64,000 bases of DNA. It comes from Lepas anatifera. Lineage: Eukaryota > Arthropoda > Thecostraca > Lepadidae. The notes under the pieces were generated by a model, which was given only the letters and a program-made list of their open reading frames with translations, did no database searches and had not been told where the DNA came from. Of this stretch, positions 44,001-59,090 are shown one piece after another. Numbering within the stretch: the stretch's first letter is position 1; the number at the start of each line of letters is the position of its first letter. The stretch spans positions 434,001-498,000 of the forward strand of contig JAOTON010001488.1 of assembly GCA_034440635.1 (NCBI GenBank), in the 5' to 3' direction. Made by a program: the position numbers and the translations under genes.

Positions 44001-44812
44001 GATTTCCTTCCTTGGCTCAAAAACTGGAGTTCTGATTTCCGAAGGGTGAACGAAACAATGGCCAACCTATACAAATTCGTTGATGAGATGATCGCGAAGC
44101 ACCAAGCAAGCTTTGATCCAGCCAAGGATGAACCTCGCGACATGATAGACGACTACCTGGCCGACCTGGCTCACGAAAATCCAGGCAACAAGTCTCTTGA
44201 CGATCTTCGGGTTTACATCAAGGACATGATTGTGGGCTCAGCCGAGGACCCTCTCTGATGCTAATCTGGATATTACTAATGCTAGCGAAGCACCAGAAGG
44301 TGCAAGCTCTGGTGCACTCTGAGCTGGACAGTCAGCTAACCGGTGGCCGTGCGCCGCAACTGTCAGACGAAGCCGAGTGTGTTTATACCCGAGCAGTCAT
44401 CGACGAAACAGTACGCTTCGTCACCCTAACCCCTTTCAACCGTCACGATTCCTCCATGGGCGCCACCACCTTGAACGGCTACCACATCCCGGCCAACAGC
44501 ATCCTTCTAGTGGACCAACGTTCGATGCACCACGATCCAGAGTTGTGGGGAGACCCTGAGGTGTTCCGCCCAGAGCGCTTCCTTTCTGCAGATGGTGACA
44601 AGCTACGGCGGTGTGTTCACGGATGGGGATTTAGCGCCCGCCAGTGCCCCGCTGAAATGTACAGCCGCTCTCTCATCTTCATGTTTATGTCTGGTCTGCT
44701 GCAGAAATTCCGAATTCGCCTCCCCGATGGATCGGGTCTGAGGGATGATGGTACGTACGGTGTTGCTGTCAGAGCTGGGGAAACAAAGGTTATTGCCGAG
44801 GAGCGAGTGTAA
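40919..44812 (+). CDS. Microsomal cytochrome P450, CYP2-clan-like, three exons, one single-base frameshift
   Basis: A haem-thiolate monooxygenase anchored in the ER by its N-terminal helix. Exons: 40919-41000, 41558-41730, 43611-44812; GT-AG with matching phases; about 485 residues, usual for the family. Seen: membrane anchor MWLLIFSLILLAYCW; proline hinge KLPPGPVNIPLLGSW spanning the first intron; I-helix region DMIVGSAED; K-helix ETVR (ExxR); FRPERF; haem loop WGFSARQCPAE with the cysteine in place; C-terminal strand region. Odd: at 44246-44258 one base is missing, which breaks the I helix exactly where the oxygen-activating Thr normally sits and moves the frame to a second block of about 185 residues. 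The C-helix W-x-x-x-R is replaced (GEHRIMNRKF), and the haem loop has W and S for the usual F and G. Either a divergent functional P450 with a sequence error, or a young pseudogene. Family member not assigned. Confidence 0.88.
40991..41102 (+). repeat. Three ~37-bp tandem copies starting at the P450 exon 1 donor
   Basis: Units begin near 40994, 41031 and 41068, each with CCRCCGG-RTATGTA at its start and GATGACTG at its end. The second copy keeps an intact GTATGTA donor; the third has ATATGTA. Confidence 0.88.
41558..41730 (+). CDS. P450 exon 2
   Basis: The acceptor follows GTTGACGGACAG. It encodes GPVNIPLLGSWEMVKLYLNN then FARLGARYGPVVFTRIAMDT and HDVIE (A helix and first beta strands). The donor is GTACTT, phase 0. 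Confidence 0.9.
41930..42500 (-). mobile_element. SINE (same family as 7750) split by a GGGCCC-type repeat
   Basis: The body at about 41950-42150 is the reverse complement of the 7830-8035 part (AAGTTTAACGTCCCACA-like, GGACGGCCACCCCGCT). The head, with box A TAGCTCAGGTGG on the minus strand, lies at about 42460-42500. The 300 bp between them are GGGCCC-type sequence absent from the other copy. It lies in P450 intron 2. Confidence 0.72.
43085..43262. mobile_element. GGATCC-family MITE-like fragment in P450 intron 2
   Basis: G-rich and ending CCTTGGATCCGCCATTG, as other members do; the left end is less clear. Confidence 0.45.
43611..44812 (+). CDS. P450 exon 3, long terminal exon with the frameshift
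   Basis: The acceptor follows TTGTTTTTCAG. Open from KASQNVLLGSMGQPFFNKVS to AEDPL at 44255, then a TGA. The neighbouring frame continues at once with MLIWILLMLAKHQKVQALVH to TAA at 44810-44812. Adding one base between 44246 and 44255 would restore a single frame. Confidence 0.9.
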
Positions 44813-47671
<2,859 letters not shown>

Positions 47672-47959
47672 TCCAGAGGAATTAGACATTAGGTGTCACC
47701 CCCACCGGCATGCCGAAAGACTCCACCGATAAGTGCGAGGAGGTCTCGCAGCGACAGGTGTGAGACATCGCGCACGCTCGTGCCCAAACTTATCAGTTTT
47801 TTGGACTGGCCTTTTCTCCAGTTAGTGCGTCCCTATACGGAATGGGTAGACGAACCACAGTGGTTGTAGCAATTGGAGGGGTTTGCGTGGCCTGTGCCTC
47901 GGGATGTGTTGAAGCCAGGTTGGGCTTTTTGAAGCCCGGCTTTCCAGCATGTCCTGCTG

Positions 47960-48740
47960 TTCAACGCGGAACTTGTCATTCATCTTCTACCGCTCTGAAA
48001 AGAAGGTAGGGCAGGTCTGGCACCAAGTCTTGTGGTCTCCTTCGCAGCCAGTGCATTTTGGGCGTACTAGTCTCACAACTTCTCGATCCATACCGAAGGG
48101 CTGAGCATTTCGCACACCTTTATTTCCCTTTGCAGGATTTAGCTACGTGGCCATATCGCTGGCAGCGAAAGCAACGCGTGGGGTCAGGCACGTATCTACG
48201 CACAGCTACATATTTCCATCTCACGCGAACCCTCTGGCAGCTTCCTCTCTCGAATTCAAGTACGATTGTGTTGGTACCTACCAACTTCCCAGTCTCTCTC
48301 CTTTTCATCCTCCTCACACTGACAACAACTCCATGTTTATTCCTCGAGTATTTCGTCGTCCGTCAAATCCTCTAAAAGCTCCATTGAGATGACACCCCTT
48401 GCCACATTTTTTGTCGGATGTAGCTTAACCGTGACTGATATCGAGTGGTCCGATCGTTCACATTTGTATGTTAGTGACCCAGCGGCGGGAAGTTCCGCTG
48501 TTTCTGTGTCCGTGTACATGGCCACTTCAATTTCAGTTCCCGAGATTCGGAGTGCATCAGAAACTGTTCCAAATTTTGACAGAGCTCGGGCAGTTTGCAA
48601 GGAGTTAATTTTGTGTCTAATTTTCTATTTTCTAATTTCTGTCTAATTCTGTCTAATTTTCTATAGCCACTAGCACCGCCTGTGCCGACTCGGGAAGGCG
48701 GTAGCCTGGTCGGGTCTGTTTCGCGAGACGGCCGTATCAT
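47960..48740 (-). pseudogene. Broken non-LTR retrotransposon ORF1/gag with zinc knuckles
   Basis: Reading on the minus strand: ARGVISMELLEDLTDDEILE, a stop and frame change near 48330, then RRMKRRETGKLVGTNTIVLE and the CCHC knuckle RCFRCQRYGHVAKSCKGK, a TAA, then RCAKC, and after another shift KCTGCEGDHKTWCQTC. This order, an RNA-binding domain followed by two or three CCHC knuckles, is that of Jockey/I-type LINE ORF1 proteins. At least two stops make it dead. No reverse transcriptase was found to its left, where the (TC)n tract begins. Confidence 0.82.
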
Positions 48741-48967
48741 CCGAAAGGTTCATCACAGCTGCGGTATCAGAAAGTGTGCGCGAGGTTGTCCGGTCCGATG
48801 CAGAGGTCGAACTCCGTGAGGTCCGTGCAGTTGAAGTGGGAGCCTGAGATAACGCCATGAGAGACTAATTTACCTCGGTCTCCGGGGTTACCAGCTGTCA
48901 GTAACTAGCCCCGAGGACTGGGACAGTGCCTACGGGGGCAGGTGCGTCCGTAACCTGGGTGTAATCC

Positions 48968-49018
48968 CTACCAGAGAGAACCACAGACCCGGGCGCCGCG
49001 CCCGGGTCTGTGGTTCAC
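48968..49018. repeat. GC-rich perfect palindrome
   Basis: GAACCACAGACCCGGGCG is followed after a four-base centre by its exact reverse complement, a stem of 18 bp. It lies just upstream (on the minus strand) of the ORF1 remnant and could be a structured 5' end or an insertion scar. Confidence 0.7.
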
Positions 49019-49569
49019 GCTGAGAAATTCCGACATATTCTTGTCCTCGGCTTTTACTTTGTTGTTAATGCCCAACATTACCGACCTGGTGTGGCCCGAA
49101 GTGTCTCTATTGCTTTGGGCCCGAGAGGGAAGCCCAACCTGAGGCGCCATTGACATAAGTTTTTCTTTCAAATAGTAAGATTTCGGCGTATGTGCAGAAT
49201 ACACTGTAAAAAATTTGTACACCGTTGGTGCAAGCACAGACGGCTATCAGGTGTCAAGAAATCATAGCAGCACCATGTTGTCGGGATGTTCCGAGTCATG
49301 TGGTATGCTTGGTGCTATCCCTGCGCTTTAAAAGGCACAGCTACGCCCCATATATCTATCGGGAGTAAGGCCGCACCCTTCACCCGACCAGCATCAACGA
49401 AGATTCACAAGAGTGCAGGCGAGATCGCTTAGAAGTGCAACCTAAAACGCTCGAGTTGTATCGTGAACTATTATAATCGATCGCCTAAAAGCGAGGCATG
49501 TAACGTTGCACTTTTTAAGGGTGCAACGCGGCACGGTTAGGCTCACGCGCGCCGTCGGTTTTACTGCAC

Positions 49570-50800
49570 GTGCACCATTTCCGCACGCGTCTCCACACTT
49601 TGGTTCAGGACGCGACACGGAGCGGATGGGCTCTGAGCTATACTACTATTGTTTTTTTTCGATCAGTTATTGATTAGGGCGTAACAACACAAGCTCACAC
49701 CCTGTTGTAGGATTCTGAGTGCCGGATCGTCCATTTATTTAGTGGAGCTGCTTGGACTTAAGCCTTGTCACCTTACTGAGCAAGAGAGCCCAGCACCACC
49801 GAGTAATTTTGCGCATTTTACCTGCCAAGTAACCACGAGGACATTGGCAGGTATTCTGCCTTACCAAGACGAGGAAATAAGGTAAGGCAACCTGAACCTA
49901 TGGTACTTGACCACCAACACCGTGGCGTTGCATGAAAATAATTGACTCTGAATTACCTACCTTCCTCAATTGTTTAGATGGTCTTACCAGGATGGTCTTC
50001 ACCAGTGGCGGATCTGGATTGGGTTGTTTGAGGGAGGGGTGGGAAATCGTCCCAAGTCGTGATAAAACTTTTTTGAAAAAAATCGGGCAAATAGTGTGGT
50101 TTTCAGGGAGATCGCCTCGCTCCCCTGGATCGGCCAGAGGTCATTACGGGTTTGAGTGGACGGGGGAGGGTGGGGCTCATGCACGTTTTGAAAAAATAGC
50201 TGATAGAAAGCTATGCTTTCCTCAAGAAACAAAAAGAAAATATTTTCGGGTGGGCTATTATTTTTCCTGCATCTTTTCCTACAAAGAGCGATCAAGCATC
50301 TGGCGCCCATGCTGCTTCGTGGCATTCCCGAAAGGCCTCAGCGCATACGCAGATCCAGGGGGCGTGGGGGGCACGTGAGAACTTCAAAAATATTTACAAC
50401 AAACTACAATACATTGGGAAAACTGGGTATGGTTGCATCACGGATTGAATGATTCTATGCAGTGCATTTTTCTCAAATTTTAACTGGGGACCGCAGAAGG
50501 AAAGGGGCAATATCAGGACTCAAGGGGGTATGTTTCATTAGTAAAAAAGGGGACTTTTGGCTCTTGCTGTACACAATAATTCCTGCTGCATGCGCATTTT
50601 CGTAATATAACCATTTTCGTATACATCACGGCTAATGAAGGTCACTTCTATCCCCCAGCTGCCCTTACACTTCTTGGCATATCATACCATGCCCAAAGTG
50701 TATGCATTTCTTCCAATCTCCTCCCTCTACCTGAAATTCTGAACAAGCTGCCTCAAACAGTGACGGATCCAAGGGGGGGCCCAGGGGCCCGGGCCCCCCT
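49570..50800. other. Inner left flank of the 11.4-kb element
   Basis: No gene is supported. MITE-like ends with GTGGCGGATCTGG and CAGATCCAGGGGGCG lie at 50005 and about 50350, and another GACGGATCC with a G run at 50762. Confidence 0.45.
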
Positions 50801-53800
50801 TAGCTCCCAAGCGCCCCAGTAGAGCTTAGCTCATATCGGGCGCCGAAAGCGCCCGATATGAGTGGCGCGCCTGTACCCATCTCGTGCGCCAAGGTGGTAG
50901 ATGCCACTTATTCCACTTGAATTAACACATACTCCTTAAAACCATGGCAAAGCGCCCCTGCCCAAACATTAGACGCCTTTACTGGTCTTTTGCGCCCCAG
51001 TAAAATGTTGCAGATGAAATTTGGAAAGCTAACAAAAGCGCCCCGGCAAAGAAAAGGCGCCACTAGATAGCAAGATTGCGCCATGGGGAACTAATACACT
51101 CCTGAGTAGCCTAGGCGCCCCCTGGATGAAGCGCCCCCAGGTAGCCTAGACGCCCCCTGGATGAAGCGCCCCCAGGTAGCCTAGGTGCCCCTGGATGAAG
51201 CGCCCTACGGATATCATATGCGCCCTTGGCTAGGAAAGGCGCCCCTGGGCAGCAAAGGCAAATCTTGGTAACATATGTACCCTGGACAGCATAAGCGTCC
51301 CTTAGATAGAAGTAGGCGCTTTAGGAAAATAAAATGCTCACCTTGGGTAGAAAAAGGCGCCCTTTGATAGCCTAGGCGCCCACTGAAAAAAGCGCGTTAC
51401 GGATGTCATATGCACCCTTGGATAGCAAAGGCGCCCCTGGGTAGCAAAGGCGCCCCTAGGACGGCACCCCTCGATAGAAAATCCGCCTTTGGATAGCCTA
51501 GGCGCCCCCTGGATGAAGCGCCCTACGGATATCATATGCGCCCTGTTCTAGGAAAGGCGCCCTGGGCAGCAAAGGCAAATCTTGGTAACCGAGGTGCTAT
51601 GGACAGCATAAGCGCCCCTTAGATAGAAATAGGTGCTTTAGGAATATGAAATGCTCACCTTGGGTAGAAAAAAGCGCCCTTTGATAGCCTAGGCGCCCAC
51701 TGGAAAAAACGCCTTACGGATGTCGTATGCACCCTTGGATAGCAAAGGCGCCCCTGGACAGCAAAGACAACCCTGGATAACACAAGTGCTGTGGACAGCA
51801 AAGGCGCCCCTGGGTAGCAAAGGCGCCCCTAGGAAGGCACCCCTTCGATAGAAAAGCCGCCTTTGGATAGCCTAGGCGCCCCCTGGATGAAGCGCCCTAC
51901 GGATATCATATGCGCCCTTGGCTAGGAAAGGCGCCCCTGGGCAGCAAAGGCAAATCTTGGTAACATATGTACCCCGGACAAAATAAGCGCCCCTTAGATA
52001 GAAGTAGGCGCCTTGGGAAAATAAAATGATCACCTTGGGCAGAAAAAGGCGCCCTTTGAAAGCCTAGGCGCCCACTGGAAAAAGCGCCCTACGGATATTA
52101 TATGCACCCTTGACTAGGAAAGGCGCCCCTTGGCAGCAAAGTCAAATCTTGGTAGCATATGTACCCCGTACAGCACAAGCGCCCCTTAGATAGAAGTAGG
52201 CGCTTTAGGAAAATAAAATGCTTACCTTGAGCAGAAAAAGGCGCCCTTTGATAGCCTAGGCGCCCTTTGATAGCCTAGGCGCCCACTGGAAAAAAAACAC
52301 CCTACGGATATCATATGCGCCCTTGGCTAGGAAAGGCGCCCCTGGGCAGCGAAGGCAAATCTTGGTAACATATGTATCCCGTACAGCATAACCGCCCCTT
52401 AGATAGAAGTAGGCGCTTTAGGAAAATAAAATGCTCACCTTGAGCAGAAAAAGGCGCCCTTTGATAGCCTAAGCGCCCACTGGAAAAGCGCCCTACGGAT
52501 GTCATATGCACCCTTGATAGCAAAGGCGCCCCTGGACAGCAAAGACAACCCTGGATAACACAAGTGCTGTGGACAGCAAAGGCGCCCCTGGGTAGCAAAG
52601 GCGCCCCTGGGTAGCAAAGGTGCCCTGGGTAGCAAAGGCGCCTCTGGGTAGCAAAGGCGCCCCTAGGACGGCACCCCTTCGATAGAAGATCCGCCTTTGG
52701 ATAGCCTAGGCACCCCTGGATGAAGCGCCCTACGGATATCATATGCACCCTGTTCTAGGAAAGGCGCCCCTGGGCAGCAAAGGCAAATCTTGGTAACCTA
52801 GGTGCTCTGGACAGCATAAGCGCCCCTTAGATAGAAATAGGTGCTTTAGGAATATGAAATGCTCACCTTAGTAGAAAAAGGCGCCCTTTGATAGCCTAGG
52901 CGCCCACTGGAAAAAAACGACTTACGGATGTTGTATGCACCCTTGGATAGCAAAGGCGCCCCTAGACAGCAAAGACAACCCTGGATAACACAAGTGCTGT
53001 GGACAGCAAAGGCGCCCCTGGATAGCAAAGGCGCCCCCTAGGAAGGCACCCCTTCGATAGAAAAGCCGCCTTTGGATAGCCTAGGCGCCCCCTGGATGAA
53101 GCGCCCTACGGATATCATATGCGCCCTTGGCTAGGAAAGACGCCCCTGGGCAGCAAAGGCAAATCTTGGTAACATATGTACCCCGGACAAAATAAGCGCC
53201 CCTTAGATAGAAGTAGGCGCCTTGGGAATATAAAATGATCACCTTGGGCAGAAAAAGGCGCCCTTTGAAAGCCTAGGCGCCCACTGGAAAAAGCGTCCTA
53301 CGGATATTATATGCACCCTTGACTAGGAAAGGCGCCCCTTGGCAGCAAAGTCAAATCTTGGTAACATATGTACCCCGTACAGCACAAGCGCCCCTTAGAT
53401 AGAAGTAGGCGCTTTAGGAAAATAAAATGCTCACCTTGAGCAGAAAAAGGCGCCCTTTGATAGCCTAGGCACCCACTGGAAAAAGCACCCTACGGATATC
53501 ATATGCGCCCTTGGCTAGGAAAGGCGCCCCTGGGCAGCGAAGGCAAATCTTGGTAACATATGTATCCCGTACAGCATAACCGCCCCTTAGATAGAAGTAG
53601 GCGCTTTAGGAAAATAAAATGCTCACCTTGAGCAGAAAAAGGCGCCCTTTGATAGCCTAGGCGCCCACTGGAAAAAGCGCCCTATGGATGTCATATGCAC
53701 CCTTGGATAGCAAAGGCGCCCCTGCACAGCAAAGACAACCCTGGATAACACAAGTGCTGTGGACGGCAAAGGCGCCCCTGGGTAGCAAGGGCGCCCCTAG

Positions 53801-56340
53801 GAAGGCACCCCTTCGATAGAAAAGCCGCCTTTGGATAGCCTAGGCGCCCCCTGGATAAACTAGGAGCCCGAGAAGGAAAACGAGCGCCCCACTGGGAAAT
53901 ACAGGCTCCCTCTGTATAACATAGATGCCCCTTATCCACCTTCAGCTGCCCTGGATTGGAGCAGCGCCCCCAAGAGCAAAGGTGCCCTTGGACAAAAAGC
54001 CGCCTCCTGGTATCAAAGGCGCTCCTAGATAACATATGCGCCCCTTAGATAGAAATAGGTGCTCCAGGAAAGCAAAATGCGCCCCTTGGTTAAGAAAGGT
54101 GCCCTTGGATAGCAAAGGCGTCCCTGGACAGCAAAGGTAAATCTGGGAAACATAGGTGCCCTGGACAGAATAGGAGCCCCTTAGATAGAAATAGGCACTT
54201 CAGGAAAATAAATGCAACCCTTGGATAAAAAAAGTGCCCTTTGATAGTCCAGGCACCCACTGGATAAAGCGCCCAGGGATATCATATGCACTTTTGGAGG
54301 CGCCACTGGACAGCAAAGACAACCCTGGACACAAGTGCTTTGGACAGCAAAGGTGCCCCTAGGAAGGCACCCCTTCGATAGTAAAGGCGCCTTTGGATAG
54401 CCTAGGCGCTCTCTAGATAAACTAGGTGCTTGAGAAGGAAAATGAGCGCCCCATTGGAAAGTACAGGCTCCCCTCTGTATAACATAGATGTCCCTTATCC
54501 ATCTTCAGCTACCCTGGATTGGAGCAGCGTCCCTCAAGAGCAAAGGCGCCGCTGGACAAAAAGGCGTCTCTGTATATCAAGGGCACTCCTAGATAATATA
54601 TGCACCCCTTACATAGAAAAAGGCACTTCAGGGAAGTGAAAGGCGGCCTTTGGTTAGGACGGCGCCCTTGGACAGCCAAGGCGCCCTCTGCATAAAGCGC
54701 CCTACATATATCATATGTGCCCTTGGATAGCAAAGGCGCCCCTGGACAGCAAAGTTAACCCTTCTTGAAATAGATGATCTGGACAGCATAGGCGGTCATG
54801 GATAAACTAGGCGCCTGAGAAAGAAAACAAGCGCCTCACCTGAGAGTACAGGCGCCCCCAGGATATCATAGGTGTCCCTTTCCATCTTCAGCTTCCCTAT
54901 TGTCTATGGTTTGGCACACCTGTCCGACAGTCGTGCGCTCTGTTACAGGGCTCGAGCGCTCAATTTGAGCATGGACTGCCTTAAACCACATTTCGCTAAC
55001 CTATAACTGAAGGCTTAGTGCTCCATCGCTGCAACCGGGTGTCTTTTTCAGTATGTGCGCCCCACTTCCGAGAACGCTGCCCTCACCAACCAGCAGTCCT
55101 CCCCGCTAAGCAGATGAGCGCCTCTTTCTGATAACTAGTCACTTTATTTCAGTGTTCGAGCGCCTTATTTCAGAATTTTTATTCTCCATCTATTTTGGGC
55201 TCCTCCTGGATTGCAGAGGCGCCCCCTCAAGTGCAAAGGCGCACCTGGATAGAAAAGTGCGCCCCATGTTTGCAAAGGCGCTCCACGACAGCATATGCGC
55301 CGCTTAGATGGAAATAGGCACTCCATTAAAGTAAAATGTTCCCTTTGGGTAGCGAAGGCAGCCCCAGATAACAAAGGTTCTCTGGACAGCATAGGTGCCC
55401 TTTAATAAACTGGTGCCGAAAGAGAAAAATAGCGCCTCACCGGAGACAAAAAGCACCCAGGATAACGTAGGGGCATGTATTTCAATCATGTCTGTGATTG
55501 AAAAAATACATCTAGACAGCATATGCGCCCCTGGATAGAAAGACACCCCCGGGCAGTAACGGCGCCCCTGGAAAGCAATAGTGCGCCCCTGTGGAGAAAA
55601 AACCGCCTCCTGAATAACCTAGGCACCGCCCCCGAAATATCAGATGCCCGTGGATAGAGCAGACTGCCTTGAATAAAACAGCGGCCCTGGATAGTAAAGG
55701 CGCCCTTTGATAGCATAAGCGTTCCTTAGCAACAATATGGGCGCTACATGAGCTCAAGGTTCACGCGCACCTAAGCCCAATAATAGAGCAATCAATCGAT
55801 GCCAAAGCATTCCTTAAAGCACGGGCGCCAAACTTCCTGAGAAATAAAGGCGCCTCTGGGTAGCAAAGGCGACCCTCGACAGTGGTGTAGGTATTCCTGA
55901 ATAACAGCAGCGTCCCTTGATAAGAATAGCCCCAAGATGGCACAGGTACCCTGCTGATAGGAAAAGCGCCCTTGAATATCAGAGGCACCCTCTGAATGAG
56001 GTGCCCATGGAGAGCATAAGGGCGCCCTATGTATAGCAAATTGCCGCCCCCTGGATAGCCTAAGCGCCCCTTGCATAGGGTAGGCGCCACTGGGTAGTAT
56101 AGGTTACCTTGAATAAAAATACGCCCCTAAATACCAAGGTGAACCTGGATAAGAAAAAGCTCCCCTTGGCCACTGGGTATCAAAGGCACCCCCGGAACAG
56201 CAAAGATGCCCCTGGATAGCTAGGTTGCGTCCATTGGGGAGCGAAGGTTCCCCTGGGTGGCACAGGGGCCTCATCGAAGCAAAGGCCCCTCCAGAGAGCA
56301 TAAGTGTCCCTGATGAGCACAGGTACTCCTGGACAGCCCC
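50800..56340. repeat. 5.5-kb satellite of ~20-bp GCGCC monomers with higher-order structure
   Basis: The monomer is about 19-21 bp, roughly GCGCCCCTGGATAGCAAAG, with many variants. Distinct monomers recur in a fixed order: CCGCCTTTGGATAGCCTAGG returns near 51482, 51852, 52691, 53067, 53826 and 54385, giving higher-order periods of about 370-380 bp and about 760-840 bp. Order is tight at 51,180-53,850 and loosens toward both ends. Minus-strand open frames here repeat LLSRGAF-like heptads only because of the period. Confidence 0.93.
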
Positions 56341-56399
56341 TAAATGACGTTGCATAATGTTACGACACCTATTATGACGCATGAAATTACATCAAAGTA

Positions 56400-57420
56400 A
56401 AGGTTATTCAGTGTTTAGATCCAGGTTACAGGTCAATTTTAAAGGCCACTGGCCTTGATGATCAATGCTTGATCAAAGGTCATTGGTAAGCTTGGGCACA
56501 GCGCTAGTTATAGCGTAAATTAGGCCTAATTTGTTGGGTTGTGCCGTAATAGGTCAATGACCTTGAAGGACCTTGACCTCAAAAATTGCAGACATTGTTT
56601 AGAGCCTTCCCTTTTGGCCTCAGTCCTGTTCTAGAGTATTCACGCCCCGTTCCGGCCCGTTGGGGGGTGCTTGAACACCCCCTCGAGGTCTCCCAGTGGC
56701 ACGAAAAAACGTCGGCGCGAAGCGACACAGTACTTGTCACCCCTTATCATTGATCAATTCCGCAACTTTCCCTCAAAATTTAAGGTTGTGTCATCTCAGG
56801 TCAGGTCACCAGCGCAGTTCAAATGACCTCATCCCAAAAATGTTTAAGGTGGCGTAAGTAAGAAAAGGGTGAACCTATCGAATTCAAGCTTGTACCATAT
56901 AATGGGCCCAAAAAGTACTAATAGATTTATCCGGGATTTTTCCCATCGATGACCTAGGGACAGGTACGAATCATGACCTCTCCATTGAAAATGCATGGGA
57001 TAAAACGGAAATTTGCCGAAAAATTGTTCTATGTCTGCAGACGCCGCTTGGAATACCTTCGGATTCCCCAAATCATAGTATCCTAGGCCTCTTTATCGGT
57101 TCATGTTGCAAGTTTAGACATATTACCTCTGAGAGTTCATCTGGGGCATCCTAAGCAGGTTCTAAGACTTGGGTCAATTGCTTTGCAGGAAATATTGATA
57201 AAACCCGTATTTTGATACCATTTTATTGCTATTGTGACTTGATTCATATGCATACTGACTATGCTAGGCTAGATGGTGACCTTGACCTACCCATAAGTCA
57301 GGTCATTTTTATGTTTTGACCTAGTATAGTCATATTATGCATTATTTGATGATTCGCCGTAACGAGAGGAAGCGAAGTGTGCCTAAAAATGATTCTAGCT
57401 CAACTCTGGCAGATGCTAGA
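56400..57420 (+). repeat. Interspersed AGGTCA-rich repeat, fullest copy
   Basis: The part from 56650 matches 7370-7745 and 63170-63530; the part from 57090 matches 9690-10060. The hexamers AGGTCA and TGACCT appear many times. No ORF. Confidence 0.78.
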
Positions 57421-57439
57421 GTATATAGACAGAGACATG

Positions 57440-58210
57440 TTGTAAGCTTTGTCTCGGGGGAGGGGACCCCAGCGATGATCCCTGGAAAAATCTGCATTGG
57501 CCCCCAGGGGCCCTCAGGGAGTCAGGAAATCTGGCGAGGGTGGAATCCGGTAGGAGGGATTTTGGGTCTCCAAAATCAGCTGAGGGGCCCGTGCCAGTTA
57601 GGGGGACCTAGATAAGGGCGCCCGACGAGCTCATTTGACCTCAGTGCCAACACAGGATTCTCAAGACCAGCGTGGGGTGCCTACCTATCTAAACGGTTTC
57701 TAAATAGGCTCAGGGACCCAAAACTAACCCAGGGGTTCAGTTTTCAACTCATGGGGCCCAGGCACTCTGAGGGGAACCTGCAGAAGCTTAGAAGGCCCAT
57801 AAAACTAATAGGGCCAGACTAGCTGGGTGGCTCGCCGAACTAGTGTCCAGATACGCACAGCGGGCCCCAAACAAGCTGAAGGGATCTATATCAGTTAAAC
57901 GAAAACGATACCAACCCAGGGGACAATGACCAGCTTAAGGGACACTAATCCAGCTCGGGGGCTCAGAGCTCAGAGCTCCAGTTTTTAGCTCAGAGGGCCC
58001 AGGACCTGTTGATGGGGCCCTATATCAATAAAAGGGCCCCGAAAAAGCTTAATTGGCTTCAGCGGCGAGATATAGGTTTCAAGTTCAGTGTGAGAGCCTA
58101 GTTAACTAAAGCGGTCCCAGATCAGCTGAGGGGACTCGATATAAACTCAGGGAAGTCACAAAAACTCAGGGGCCCAGGCCCGCAGAGGTTCTGCGGCCTA
58201 TGCGGCTCAG
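57440..58210 (+). repeat. Degenerate minisatellite of GGGGCCC-type units
   Basis: Loose units of about 25-35 bp carry CTGAGGGGCCC- or CTCAGGGGCCCA-like cores with AGCT nearby. Related in style to 39490-40040 and 42180-42420. Confidence 0.6.
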
Positions 58211-58530
58211 GTTAGCGTCAATCGGGTATTTCAGTATGGAGCCGTTAGCCAGGACAACTGTGATAAGTGGAGGTGGTGGATACTACGCCCCAGTTTTTGC
58301 CATGACCGAAGATAACTGTATTATTTGCTCATCGTGCTTCAGTTAGCGTCAGTGGGTGCTTTCAGCATTTTCTACCAAGGTACCAGTCGTTAGCTGGCCC
58401 GAAATATGCTTGATGGTAAACGTGAAGATGTCATCACTAAGGAGAAGCCTTCATGAAAATAAGCATTTACAAATCCTTTTTTAAACGCTTTTTTCATTGA
58501 CACTGGCCGCCTTTTGGGTGGTAAATTGGC

Positions 58531-59090
58531 CAGTGGCGGATCCAGGGGGGCAAAAATGGCATTCCCCAAACGGAAAAGCTCGGGACAAAACTATGTTTTC
58601 GCCACCAAAGCGATCGACCTCCTTTTTCCCTACTCCTTTTTAGTTTATAAGCAAGATTTTGGTGTTTCAACTCTCAACTTCAAACAGAACATAATTTGAT
58701 AAGATGTTCCCTGGCCTGTCCCCTCGAATCCGGAAATGTAAAAAACACTGAAGATTGTATATTCGGGCACAACCCTTCATCAGAATCATGGAGTAGATAT
58801 CAATAATTCTCAGTTATAGTATAGCCAGCCTTGGATAGGAAGAAGTATCTCGAGCCCTTTTTTTGGGTTTTCGTCTGAAATACCCCAAAATTCTTCCGGC
58901 AAGTGATATAGGTGGCGCAGCTTTTGACTGCGTGACGTTTTTTTTTTTTTGCTTTTCGACTGTGGTTTGTCCCTTCCAAACCGACCGGCTAGATCCGCGA
59001 CTGAAATTGGCGCCCCTCAGGTTCGGCGCCCCCCAGGTTCGGCGCCCTCCGAGCCTGGCCCCCCTTAACGAAATCCTAGATCCGTCACTG
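58531..59090. mobile_element. GGATCC-family MITE, 560 bp
   Basis: CAGTGGCGGATCCAGGGGGG begins the element and CTAGATCCGTCACTG closes it, with GGC outside on both sides. The interior holds short open frames without recognisable content. Confidence 0.7.

Noticed and set aside
51338..56382. Minus-strand proteins with LLSRGAF-type heptads
   Set aside because: The heptad follows from the ~20-bp repeat period; frames break irregularly and no domain is seen.
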